Made by a program: the position numbers and the translations under genes. The notes under the pieces are model-generated. The model saw nothing but the letters and a program-made list of their open reading frames with translations, was not told the origin of the DNA and did not search any database. From positions 1-34,582 of the forward strand of contig LRSR01001168.1 of NCBI GenBank assembly GCA_001579985.1: a stretch of 34,582 nt of DNA, in the 5' to 3' direction. This DNA comes from Hypsibius dujardini. Its lineage: Eukaryota > Tardigrada > Eutardigrada > Parachela > Hypsibiidae. This document shows, piece by piece, positions 13,785 to 23,448 of the stretch; position 1 is the stretch's first letter; each line of letters opens with the position of its first letter.

Positions 13785-16700
13785 ATGTCTGCCGTGTCTC
13801 CAGCACCGCCGGTCGTATCGAAAACTGATGTGGAACGCCGGGCGGAAATTTTGCGGAAGGCTCTCAAGGGATTGGGCACCAAGGAGGCGGATATCATTGA
13901 CGTGCTTACAACGTCGTGGACTGCAAAACGTCAGGCCATCGCTGCGGCTTACCGAGCAGCTTACAAAACTGTAAGAATCCTGAAGGACAGTTGCTTTCAT
14001 TATACTTGCCAAAATGTCGAGTCTTTATTCTATTTTAGTAAGTTCTTTGAATGTCTTAAAAAAATACATTTGAACACCCTTCTGTTTAAACTTTTTTCAT
14101 GCATTCGTTAAAATATTACAGGGAACTACAACGGACCGTTATCATTCGTAATAAATGTAATAAATGACATTTTTCTGTAACGATATACTAAAACATAAAT
14201 AGCAGAAAAGGAACCAAAGTGTTTTTATATGAGGAACACTTTAATAATACGGTAAAAACCTCATAATTTATGTGTTATTAATTATTGTATTATTTATAAA
14301 TTATTATTTTATCATTGAAGTGATGGGTTTTTTGGTTTGCACAGGATTTGCTGGAGGACATCAAGAGTGACACATCGGGCGATTTTCGGAAGGTGTTGAA
14401 GGCGCTTTCCCAAGCACCGGAAGTCAATGATGCTAAAACGTTGCACCATGCGGTGAAGGTAAATATAGGCCGACAGTTATACCTTCTTCACAATACCACC
14501 GAGAACTCATTCCGGCCCTGGAGCAGCTGGGCTGGAAGGTGGAATTAGTGGCCTTGGGGTGTGGGAGCTCTTGGAACAATCCTTCGGTCAATGAAGGATG
14601 CGCTGATTCAAATTTGTCAGTTTTCCGCCTGCCCGACTAAACCGTTTGCGCGTGATCTTCATGCCTGTCATCTAACTCTGTCTAAAATCGCTGTTGGTTG
14701 CTCGTACGCTGTGTTTCGCGAGCGCGAGAACGTTTCGTGGGCTACGCCGAGCCCGTCAAACCTGCTGTCATTTTTATTGAATCTGAGCCTGAGAGGGAAG
14801 AACGTGCCTGATTGCTGCGACAAATACCCCGGAGGACCCAGGGCGAAATAATCCCATTGATGGCCTGAGGGGGGGGGGAAGAACCTGTTGTGGAACCGTC
14901 TTAGGGGCGGAATAATCCCATCGAGGGCCTGGGGGGGAAGAACCTGTTGTGGAACCGTCTTAGGGGTGAAATAATCCTTCAATTCGGCGGCTACCTGCGC
15001 GATGTGCGAGGCCTCCGGAAGTCTACTTATCGACTGATTGGATCTGTTTTGTAATGGTGCACAATGGCAATTATATTATATAATGGCAACTGTATTATAA
15101 CGTCAATAAAAAGCCGATATATATGCAGTGGTGTCTTTAAATTTTCCAACAATTTCAAAATGAGAAAATAATAATGAAAATCGGTCAATATACCATGTGG
15201 CGCGTCGATGAATAAAGTATTCATTTATTTTTGCCAGGGTTTGGGCACCGATGAGGACACTATTCTGGAGATACTCTGCACACGCACCAATGAAGAGCTG
15301 AATAAAACGTCGAACGCCTATTTCTCCAGTACGTTTCTGGTTTTCTTGGCGCAGTCGTTATGACGAATCATACATGAAAACACTGTAGAACTTTTGCGCA
15401 AAGACGTACGGCCGACAAGTTAACATTTAAAACTATAGCCTTTACGCAAGGGTTAGAATAGAAAAAAACATCAAAGAATATTAAAAAATATATGGATCAC
15501 TCGTTTAGTGTTCCGAGCGACCTTGATATCTGATATAAAGAAGGACACTTCCGGGGAGTTTTTGGAGGTCCTACTCGCCTTGCTTTCGGTGAGTATTTTT
15601 CATTTATTGAATTAGCGACCCTTGTTGGAAAAAAATATTATTTCATCGAGCTTGTGTCTGTTTAGGGTATCAGGGATGAATCCGAGAGGACCGATCCCAT
15701 CCAGGCCAAATCCGACGCCGAAGCTCTAATTAAAGCCGGACCAAAAAAGTGGGGTACCGACGTGAAGACCTTCACCGACATTTTCGCCACCCGAAATTTC
15801 GCCCAGCTCCGTGAGACATTCCAGGAGTTTGAGAAGCTCCACGGGACGGATATTCAGACGGCCGTGAAAAATGAGATGAGCGGCGACCTGGCGAAATCTT
15901 TCCTCGTGCTCGGTAAGATCAGACCACAGGAAAAAGCAAATCTGTTCATTTCATCTGTCCATCTTATATATTAGGAGCCGGAAAGGAGATATGAAAATGT
16001 GATCGGTAAAAAATTCATCACTAATTATTATTGTTATTATTCATTTTATTACTATTTAATATCGAACGATTTTACTAAACCTTAAGTTTTTTTTCCGGGC
16101 TCTGGTTTCGCTACAAGAGCTTTTTGAGCTATCATTAAAAACACTTGATAATTTTTCCAACAAAAACAGCGTTTTTCTGAAAAGCTTTTGATTTCCCATT
16201 TTTGTATTGTGCTATGCCAAATTCCGATTCCTTTTGATAGACATATCTTACAATGTCAGGGGGCGTAGCAATTGGAAGTTACTCAAATCAGCAAGAAGTA
16301 GTGGAGTAGTTGACCCCGCCCCCCTGATGTCGTAAAATATACCTGGAATGTTATGTTGTCACTAATCAATTCTAAATTAAATGTTGGATCCGGTAATGGT
16401 AGTGTCAGGAATTTCGAAGTCAAGGATATTCAGGAAATCGCTGTTTCTGTGATCAAAATGGTCTTTCATTTTTTTGGCACGTTGAAAAATTCCCCCGAAA
16501 CTTCAATTTTTATTACTGCATAGTTTACCTAGTTTCTTTCGGATTTCAAAAAATCCCACTTCCACCTCTTGTATTACAATTATGCTCGTTGAGCGTTAAG
16601 TACCAGGACGGAGCAAACGAAATTTTGTCCCATTTCCTACCATGCTTGTTCTGATTTTCGCAGTTCAACTGGTCCAGAGTAAGGAAGAATACTTCGCCGA

Positions 16701-16983
16701 ACGGCTGCATAAAGCGGTCAAGGGTCTCGGCACAGCGGATGACAACTTGATAAGGATTTTGGTATCCCGGAAGGAGAAGGACCTTTTGGCAATTGCGACG
16801 GCCTTTGAGAAAGTACATAAAAAGTCCCTGGCTGCAGTCATAGCGGTAAGTTCCGTCATATCATTGCTTTCCTGCTGCTTTGATGAGTCCCAGTCTAACC
16901 TAATTGCATGTTTAATTCAACAGGACGAGACATCTTCGAACTATAAGGACGCCCTGTTAGCCATTCTGCAAAACGCGGTGTAG
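13785..16983 (+). CDS. Annexin A, canonical four-repeat annexin
   Basis: Annexins bind acidic phospholipids in a calcium-dependent way on cytosolic membrane faces. Coding exons: 13785-13970, 14345-14458, 15238-15328, 15509-15588, 15666-15912, 16664-16845 and 16924-16983; all junctions keep frame and give 319 residues, the normal size. After a ~20-residue head come four repeats. Type II calcium loops are intact in repeats 1 (KGLGTKE, residues 28-34, partner acid in KSDTSG), 2 (KGLGTDED, partner KKDTSG) and 4 (KGLGTADD, partner DETSSNY). Repeat 3 has the family's usual KWGTDV variant (partner NEMSGD). There is no signal peptide, as expected for a cytosolic annexin. The ATG at 13785 lies 11 bases into an exon following the TTTTAG acceptor at 13773-13774, so a 5' untranslated exon is likely upstream. 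Annexin B, 6.5 kb downstream in the same orientation, is its paralogue. Confidence 0.95.
14841..14980. repeat. G-rich tandem repeat in annexin A intron 2
   Basis: A unit of about 60 bases containing aataatcccat, a poly-G tract, then aagaacctgttgtggaaccg is present twice and begins a third time (ggggtgaaataatcc). Copies start near 14841, 14904 and 14963. The G run of the first copy is longer (about ten G) than that of the second. Confidence 0.8.
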
Positions 16984-17001
16984 GACAAGGCAAACGTTTT
17001 A

Positions 17002-17007
17002 ATTAAA
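17002..17007 (+). other. Candidate polyadenylation signal ATTAAA for annexin A
   Basis: ATTAAA, the commonest variant of AATAAA, lies 19 bases after the annexin A stop. It would give a very short 3' UTR; no AATAAA was noticed nearby. Confidence 0.4.
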
Positions 17008-17339
17008 GCCCGAAATGTATGTTTTGTAGGTCGTGCCAACAGGTGTGGTATAAGCACAATTATTTTTAAAAATTTGAACTTTTTATTAGACTACGATTAG
17101 TTTTGGCTGGTTAATCATTTTTATGTGGTACACTCGGCTGGTATGATTCTCCCGATTTCATCCCGAGCGTGCTGAAGTTCAGAAGTAACACGAGTTTGAC
17201 TTTTCTATCGGTTATTTTCTCAGTCTCCGTTTTTTCCATGGTCAATCTCGTTTTTCGTCTTCATTCCGCCTGAACGGGATGTTTTTCGCTTGAGACGATG
17301 GAATAATATTGTTCATTAATCTCAAAACCTTGCAGTATA

Positions 17340-17745
17340 GGTTCGTCCGTCGGGCGGTCCGCCATTCAGCTTGTCTGTTTATATGTTCGTCCGTTGACTC
17401 GTTCTTATACATCTATCTGCTCATTCATCAGCCCTTTCATCTATCCGCACGTCCTTCCGTCTGTCGGCCTGTGAGTTGTTCCATCCTTCCGTTCGTTTGT
17501 ACGGTTATAGGTCTGTCTGTTTTTCCATTAGTTAGTCTATCCTTCAGTCAGGTTCGCTCATCTGCCCATCTGTGCGTTAGACCGTCTGATCGCAATTTCG
17601 CAATTTCGGTCCGTTCGTATGGTCATTCGTTTGATCGTCCTTCTGTACGCCCGTCTCCGTCCATCGTCCGTCCGTTTGTCCGTTCGTTCGTCCGTTCGTT
17701 TGTCCATCCGTCTTTCTGTTCATCTCGTCCTTATCTCGCCCCGTA
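17340..17745. repeat. Degenerate TCCG/TTCG/TCTG tetranucleotide array
   Basis: The plus strand is built of runs such as gtccgtccgtttgtccgttc and tctgtctg. It is the third tetranucleotide array of the window and the only intergenic one. A long reading frame through it (rich in Ser, Arg, Val, Pro, Phe) is produced by the repeat and is not a gene. Confidence 0.75.
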
Positions 17746-18487
17746 AACGGATGTAATGCGCTTAACATACATAAGGTAGCCTCCTCAGTCCTTCCTCGTT
17801 TACATCCGCTTGCGGCACGAAGAACAGCAGATAGCGATGCAGAGCCTCAGATAAAGCAGGCGGCGAATGGTAAAGTAGTAGCGACATTGGGAAATCTACT
17901 ATGAGGCTGTCTAAAGCATGCTGGAGATCTAAGCCTGCTTGTGTGCACTGAACGACAGTGCTGGAACACGGCAGCGTGTTACCTTTTATAAGGGTGGCGA
18001 ATTACTGGTGATGGTTCCATTTCCACGTACACTACATACGGGGCCAAAACTTGATCCGGTATTGAGTAAAGGTCAATGGTCTTATTTGATATTTCAATGG
18101 AGTAGGCGCTACGCCTCCTCGTACAGGTAGAACAATATGGTGATGACAAAATTCCTAGCCACCGAGCAACGTTCTTGCCTTGTGTGTACCCATCTAGAGT
18201 GCAGACAAACATTTTCGAGAAGACCCTTGGAAGGGGTCGAATTCCGCGACGGCCCTGTTTGATTGTTCATAATTTACTAACAAGGAAGACTATCCTTATT
18301 TTAATTGTTGATATTTCCGTCGAAAAGTAATCAGCAAAAATAAGATTTTCAGTATTAAAATAAATTAAAACTGATGGAAGAAGTTACAGATGGCGCTGTC
18401 CAAACATCTTCTTGTAAGCGTGAGGTCAATAGAAAAATCAAACATTTTTGAAACGCGGTATAAATTTTAGAAAACGCCCCCATGTAG
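17746..18487. other. Spacer without recognised gene
   Basis: Nothing coding is supported. The tract ccttttataagggtgg near 17982 is TATA-like, but no transcript can be placed after it. The bases just before 18488 (ccccatgtag) could be a splice acceptor for the LysM-like fragment. Confidence 0.4.
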
Positions 18488-18694
18488 TCGCTGAAAAATC
18501 TTGACGCACTCATCAAGGACTGGAACATCACCGGGACAGAAGAAGAACTCTCTGTTAGAATGTTCGATATAATCGCTGATCATTCAAGTAATGTGGACGA
18601 GAACTGCAATAAAATCCTGGCCTGGAAATATGGCTTCACCGAGGATTCCAGCTTTTCGCAAATAAACACGGTCCAGCGTTCTGAGTGCCAATAA
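18488..18694 (+). pseudogene. LysM-like coding fragment 1 (terminal exon or gene remnant)
   Basis: A 68-codon open stretch follows a splice-acceptor-like gtag at 18484-18487 and ends in TAA (18692-18694). It has no N-terminal ATG, so it would be a last exon or a remnant. The second half, NVDENCNKILAWKYGF then FSQINTV and EC, follows the carbohydrate-binding LysM pattern (D-x-C-x-x-I, a K-Y-G turn, a distal N-x-x-V and a closing C). The first half (SLKNLDALIKDWNITGTEEE) is not recognised. LysM domains bind chitin or peptidoglycan. No upstream exon was found, and transposon-like sequence follows within 150 bases. The LysM call comes from eye-matching only and is tentative. Confidence 0.4.
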
Positions 18695-18785
18695 TATGCG
18701 TTTGTTTTGCTACTGTTTACGGTACAAGAAAAAATTTCTCCATGCTAATCTCAGATCGCGGCCAAACGATTTTCGAGAATACTGT

Positions 18786-18828
18786 GTGCCCGTTTCAGGT
18801 TCCGTTTCGGTGCCCGTTTAGGGTTCCG
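18786..18828. repeat. 24-base-period direct repeat
   Basis: gtgcccgtttcaggttccg (18786-18804) recurs as gtgcccgtttagggttccg starting at 18810. Immediately after, ggttccga and tcggaacc form an 8-base perfect inverted pair around caga. These abut the left end of the inverted-repeat element. Confidence 0.7.
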
Positions 18829-18833
18829 ACAGA

Positions 18834-19252
18834 TCGGAACCAGGACCCCTAAGGGGTGGGCCAAGAGTGGGCAAAAGGTTCTTATTTTCAAAATAAATTT
18901 CAAAATTCAACCTATCATTTCTATTCATTCTAAAACTTGTGGGAGGGGGGGGGTCGACGTTTTAGGTGGCGCGGAATTCAAAACATTTTGAAAAACTTCA
19001 GCTTTTCATCAGATTTAGGATTCTATGTGGTGTAACATACCTTCTCAGCAATTTTATTCACGCCTGATCTTAACTAATTGTAGGTGGTGGAAAATTTTGT
19101 GCAAGTATTTGGAAATCCCAGGAGCAACTGAAAATCAGTTCCCTTTACTCCGCAATTTACAAAGTAACCAAGAACGATAAGCCGAATTTGGGACAGTGTT
19201 TTTGAAAAGTAGCGCTTTGCCTTTGCTCTCCCCTCAGGGGTCCTGGTTCCGA
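18834..19252. mobile_element. MITE-like element with ~23-bp terminal inverted repeats
   Basis: The left end TCGGAACCAGGACCCCTAAG (continuing GGG, 18834-18856) matches the reverse complement of 19230-19252 with a single difference (A versus G). Weaker similarity extends inward. The 419-base body is non-coding, with a run of G near 18943. No clear target-site duplication was seen, so the ends may be imprecise. It lies between the two LysM-like fragments. Confidence 0.6.
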
Positions 19253-19518
19253 CCTTATGGACTCTAAATGGGTTTTTGTAATAATTGTAGAACACACAAT
19301 TCGTGTCGGACAGGACCCTGCTCGGTCGAGAAAATCTAAAAAAGATATCTACTCCGGCAGTTGCATGATGCTTGCGCGTTCAGGTCTGATCCGAACCAAT
19401 AGCTCCGTCCCCTTAAGTCTACCACATTCCGCGAGTGAAGGAAAAGGGTGAGAAGGATCCGAAGTTCCGTTCGCCGCTCAGGCAAAGATACCTCTCGTGA
19501 GACCGAACTGATCGTCAG

Positions 19519-19800
19519 ATGCAAGTAACTATGCGTCATTCCGCTAAAAAGGATCATCAAAAGCTCAAGAACGAGAAATGCGGCTTACTGAAAAAACTTC
19601 GCTTGATGTGCTCCGGTCGGTTCAACGCTTTTGACACCCAGTATTCGAGAACTGCCATCAATAATACATCACCGTTCGAGGTGCCCAGACAATTTGAAAT
19701 GGGTCAGCCGAAATTTCAGCACTTGCCATTCCATGCTGATCTGACCGGCACCGACCATCTTCAAACACTTCAGCTTTACATCCCCACCAAAGCCCCATAA
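19519..19800 (+). CDS. Unrecognised short open reading frame (93 aa)
   Basis: The frame starts at an ATG and encodes a basic N-terminal part (KKDHQKLKNEK) and a C-terminal part with PFEVPRQFEMGQPKFQHLPF. There is no signal peptide, membrane segment or recognised motif, no clear promoter and no splice signals tying it to other exons. It may be chance in a repeat-rich spacer. It is listed because it is the longest ATG-initiated frame between the two LysM-like fragments. Confidence 0.15.
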   Translation: MQVTMRHSAKKDHQKLKNEKCGLLKKLRLMCSGRFNAFDTQYSRTAINNTSPFEVPRQFEMGQPKFQHLPFHADLTGTDHLQTLQLYIPTKAP

Positions 19801-20229
19801 CCGTCTTCTTCTTACCCATACGCTGGTCAACCGTAGCGAAACCACCGTGTGACAGTTTCATTTGATCAGGTCTTTAATCGTGCTCAAGCCGTACATGCCT
19901 CTTGAATTATTTGGAAGTTGCGAGTCCTCAAAGTAAAAGGCGGAGAAAAACGTAGTAGACCTCGCAGTTCTTCTACGAAAATACCTTGTTAACTTACCTT
20001 TTTACTGAACAAATTTTTTAACTGTAACGATTTTAAGGGTGGATTTAGCCCCGCCCACCCCTGATAGACTGTACGTGAAGTCTTGGATTCACTTCCGTTC
20101 ATCAACGGCCGAAGTTCGGTTCGCCAAAAGCGCAGTGAAACCAGTGAACACAAGTTGGACCGGGGGGTCGGTAATTTACGTGTAGGGCAAAAAACCCACC
20201 CTTAAAATCGTGGCAGTACAGTACTGTAG

Positions 20230-20390
20230 TGGTTGTGAAGGACGGTGACACCGCAACTGACATCGCCTGGGCCCACCATAACTCACTCAGCGAGGTCGAA
20301 CCCAACCCATACATCACCATTTGGGACGTCATCGGGACCGGCAAAAAATGTCTCGCATGCCATATCACCTTTTTCTTTGTGTGGTCATGA
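20230..20390 (+). pseudogene. LysM-like coding fragment 2
   Basis: After an acceptor-like tactgtag (ending 20229) the frame starting GTT at 20232 reads VVKDGDTATDIAWAHHNSLS, then EVEPNPYI, then TIWDVIGTGKKCL, and stops at TGA 20388-20390. This is close to a full LysM core: K-x-G-D-T, I-A, a histidine turn, S-L-S-E, N-P, then W-D-x-I-x-x-G-x-x-x-C-L as in the fungal and plant style of LysM. It is clearly GC-richer than its flanks, which suggests real coding ancestry. No signal-peptide exon was found upstream, and the tail after CLACH looks like run-on into non-coding DNA. It is either one exon of a gene whose other exons I cannot see or a decayed copy. Confidence 0.5.
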
Positions 20391-20859
20391 TTGCAGTTTT
20401 CAGAAAAGGACAACAAAGTTTTTTTCTCAATAGGAGATGGTGGCATAAACGTAGAGCTGCAAATTTAAAGATTCCCTCTGTGATAGTTCAAATGTTTCTA
20501 CCGTATGGTACGACAGTGCGAATTACCGTCTCGAACAACCGAGAAAAGGAGCAGCCACGCTGCTTTTCTCGCTAATTCTAAGCGAATAATTGCCAATTGG
20601 CACGAGCCAATCGAACTAATGGGGGGGGGAAGTCATGATGTAGATAAGCGTCGTCTTAATTAACGAGATAATCAGCACACATAATTGAACTTTGAATATC
20701 CTGACTGATTCCGGGTGTGCACCGAAAAATGAGAAACCTTGTGATGTCCTTCCTCTTATAGTGTGCTCAGCCATGCCTACTGTATGTGACGGTGTGTGCT
20801 ACGTGTAGCATGAACCTCTGTATTTATGTTTATTATTATGTACACACCTACTCATTCCC

Positions 20860-21115
20860 CTCACTCGGGCTCTCAAATGGACACTATCTCGTCGTGGAGG
20901 CAGAAAGATGGGAGAACGTTCTTGTCCGGCGGGAGAACCGGAAATGCCTGCACTGTGACAGTCTGGAGGACGAGGATCGTTGCTTTTTCGAGTGTCCGTG
21001 TTATAGTCACTGCCGTGAAGATTTAAATTCCTTTTTCTTGACCAAAGATCTGCGAACAGTTGATCTGGCCGATTACTGTAAAGATTCTCTGCCCAACCGC
21101 TCGTTTTCTCAGTGA
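20860..21115 (+). pseudogene. 3' remnant of a reverse transcriptase (non-LTR retrotransposon type)
   Basis: The frame contains GHYLVVEAERW, then RKCLHCDSLEDEDRCFFECP and CYSHCREDL. This order (an L-x-V-E-x-x-R-W block, R-x-C-x-x-C, acidic residues, F-x-x-C-P-x-Y-x-x-x-R) is the zinc-knuckle-like tail found after the reverse transcriptase domain in many invertebrate LINE-type elements, although the usual histidine before F-x-x-C is replaced here by Cys. No reverse transcriptase core motif lies upstream, so this is a 5'-truncated copy, as expected of LINE insertions. It stops at 21113-21115. Confidence 0.6.
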
Positions 21116-23420
21116 AATGATATAGACCGTGAAAGTTTATTTGTTGTAGCGAAACTCTTAAAGTCCGTTTTACGTGACTATTTCTCAGTGTACAAAGGTG
21201 AATTGTGCCTTTTTTATGTGGAGAATTTCTCTTAATTTTAGATGCGCAAGCATCGCTACCCTCTAGAGAAAGAGGAAGAATTATAAAACTATCTACCGAT
21301 GTACTAGTACCTTTTATATACTTGGTTCATGCGTCGCTGCAGCCGGAGTAGTCTTTTTCCCCTTGAGGTTTTGATGACGCTCGAGCGGCGGCACTAAAAT
21401 ACACTGGCGTGCGTATAATCCAATTACCATAACTACCATACTCCTCCACCCGGGTTGAGAACCAGTTAGTATTATTACACTTGAGGCCGCCTCACCGTGT
21501 GGTAGGTATTTGAGGACGGGCTTATTATCCTGACGCTGGATTCCAGATTAAACTGTTAGACTGAAACAGAAGGAAACCAGACTCGCCATTTCAAGACTTC
21601 CGCAAAAACGTGGATCCTCAAGATTTGGGTCTGCCTAAAAAAACTAACGTTCTAATTCAATTGAGTTTGTAGATCGAAATAGCTTACTATGCATGCTACA
21701 ATGCATGACTCTTACTATGCATGACTCTTTCAAAAAACATTTCTATTGATAGAAGGATGCACAGTAATGCAAGTATCTGAGAGTGTCATGCGAAGAAATA
21801 CGAAATCCTAATGTATACTGTGCTGGGACACGTACAATATCCACCGTGGTACACAAAATTATTTACGGCCCATAAAAATGGGAAGACACTGAACGTAGCC
21901 TTTTTCTCTTTGTGCCTGCATTCATTGCGAGGATACGTGTCAAAGTTGGTGTCAAAGGTATTCCGCAACCCGATACAAATTACGGGGAAAGATGTGGAGT
22001 ATACTGTCAGCGACTGTTTGTCTCGTGTAAAACTTATCTTTGTCAAAATTCCAGTCGCGATGAGAGGGGGGAACCGCTTTCGGGCACTCCCTACTTCCCA
22101 ATTGTTGTGTGGAGAATGAGATATGACTAATTATCATGTTCTTGTTTTGGCTTCGTTTCTGTAGGATGACCATTAAGGCAGATTGTACGGGGGCGTGAGA
22201 CAGGCTCGGATGTTACGGGTTCTCGACCGCTGTGGTTTATGGCGATTATGGTACGAGGAGTCCGGCCTCTTCCTACTCACCAGCCGGCACTGTTGTTTCC
22301 TTACTTTGTACAATAATTGTCTTCAGTCCAAAAAATAAGCAACAGAAAATTGCAGCAAAAGAAGCGTCATCCATCTAAGCTATTATTATCCTGCTTGTGG
22401 AGGGGGAGGGGGAGGGGGAGAGCTCATGCTGAATGATTGCAAACAAAACTGAGCAGACGGCGCCACCATCAATCCAAAAACACCCTCATCCGTGTCGCTG
22501 CGTTCTTTCAGGAAACTTCCAGCACCCTCACTGCCCGAAGGATGAAAGGGTAATTTGACAATATCCTTTAACGCACTTTTTGCCTCTTTTTCTCTCTGTC
22601 ACGATCCAAGGTCTGCTTCCCCTGCCCCCCTTGTCCGCTCATCCGGAACGGATAAGGCGGGGGAGGGAGAGACGTCCTCGACGCACTCACATCCACTCCG
22701 TCACAGATCAAATAAATTACGACACAATACTCTACATAAGAGTATATAGCACCGGACACCCATTGCCTCGCGCAGCTCCCAGCCACGCACCAGTTACCAC
22801 GCAGGCGGGATAATTTCAATGCCTTCCTCACTCAAATCAAGGTCCAAATCCCTTTGACGTGAGGGCCTATACACGTTGGATCCCCTTGGAAAAAAGCCTC
22901 CCGAGTTGTTACTCCAATATTGGCTTACACTATTTTCACACAAGCCATTCCTCATAGTCGCGCTCGGTTCCTCATCAAGCTGCCCTTTGTATACACCCGG
23001 CGGGTATAGGTGCTTCCGCTTTCAAATTTTTTTCCCGTCCTCCTCCTCATCATCACGACCTGCCCCCGACGTAGGTGACTATAAAAAAGTTCTATGTTTA
23101 GAATTCCGGCAGATTCTGCGGAAATTGATTTTTTTCACCCACCACACACTTCGTCATCATCGCGATTCAATTTAGCCGTCTAAGAGGGAGCTCGCAAATT
23201 TATTGTGACGGCTGACAGACATCCAGGCACTTAACCGGGAAGTGCATAAGCTGTTATATAGCCGTGGCCTAAGCCCCCTTGGCATTTGTTGGGCCATGCT
23301 ATCTACGGAATCACAGGAAACATGTAACCTGAAAAAATCCGAGTGCGGCCTGTTCAATGTGTGATGGATGTTTGAGGGTGGACTTTTTTGCTGAGATTTG
23401 TTTTTGCGTGGGTTTTTTTT
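21116..23420. other. Spacer between retroelement remnant and annexin B
   Basis: No gene is supported. It contains a short G-rich repeat of GGGGGA units at about 22399-22421, a poly-G at 22065-22070, and cytosine-rich stretches at 22600-23060. The end (23409-23422, ggtttttttta g) is the acceptor in front of the annexin B first coding exon, so the annexin B promoter and a 5' untranslated exon should lie in this spacer; I could not place them. Confidence 0.4.
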
Positions 23421-23448
23421 AGAAAGTTCAGTTAGTTTCTGCTTGGAT

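Noticed and set aside
17309-17746. 145-codon open frame
   Set aside because: It is generated by the TCCG/TCTG repeat and has repeat-driven composition.
21912-22130. Cysteine-rich frame (GERCGVYCQRLF, SCKTYLC) as a transposase zinc-binding tail
   Set aside because: Cysteine spacing does not match the piggyBac-type C-terminus or another pattern I know, and no transposase core is nearby.
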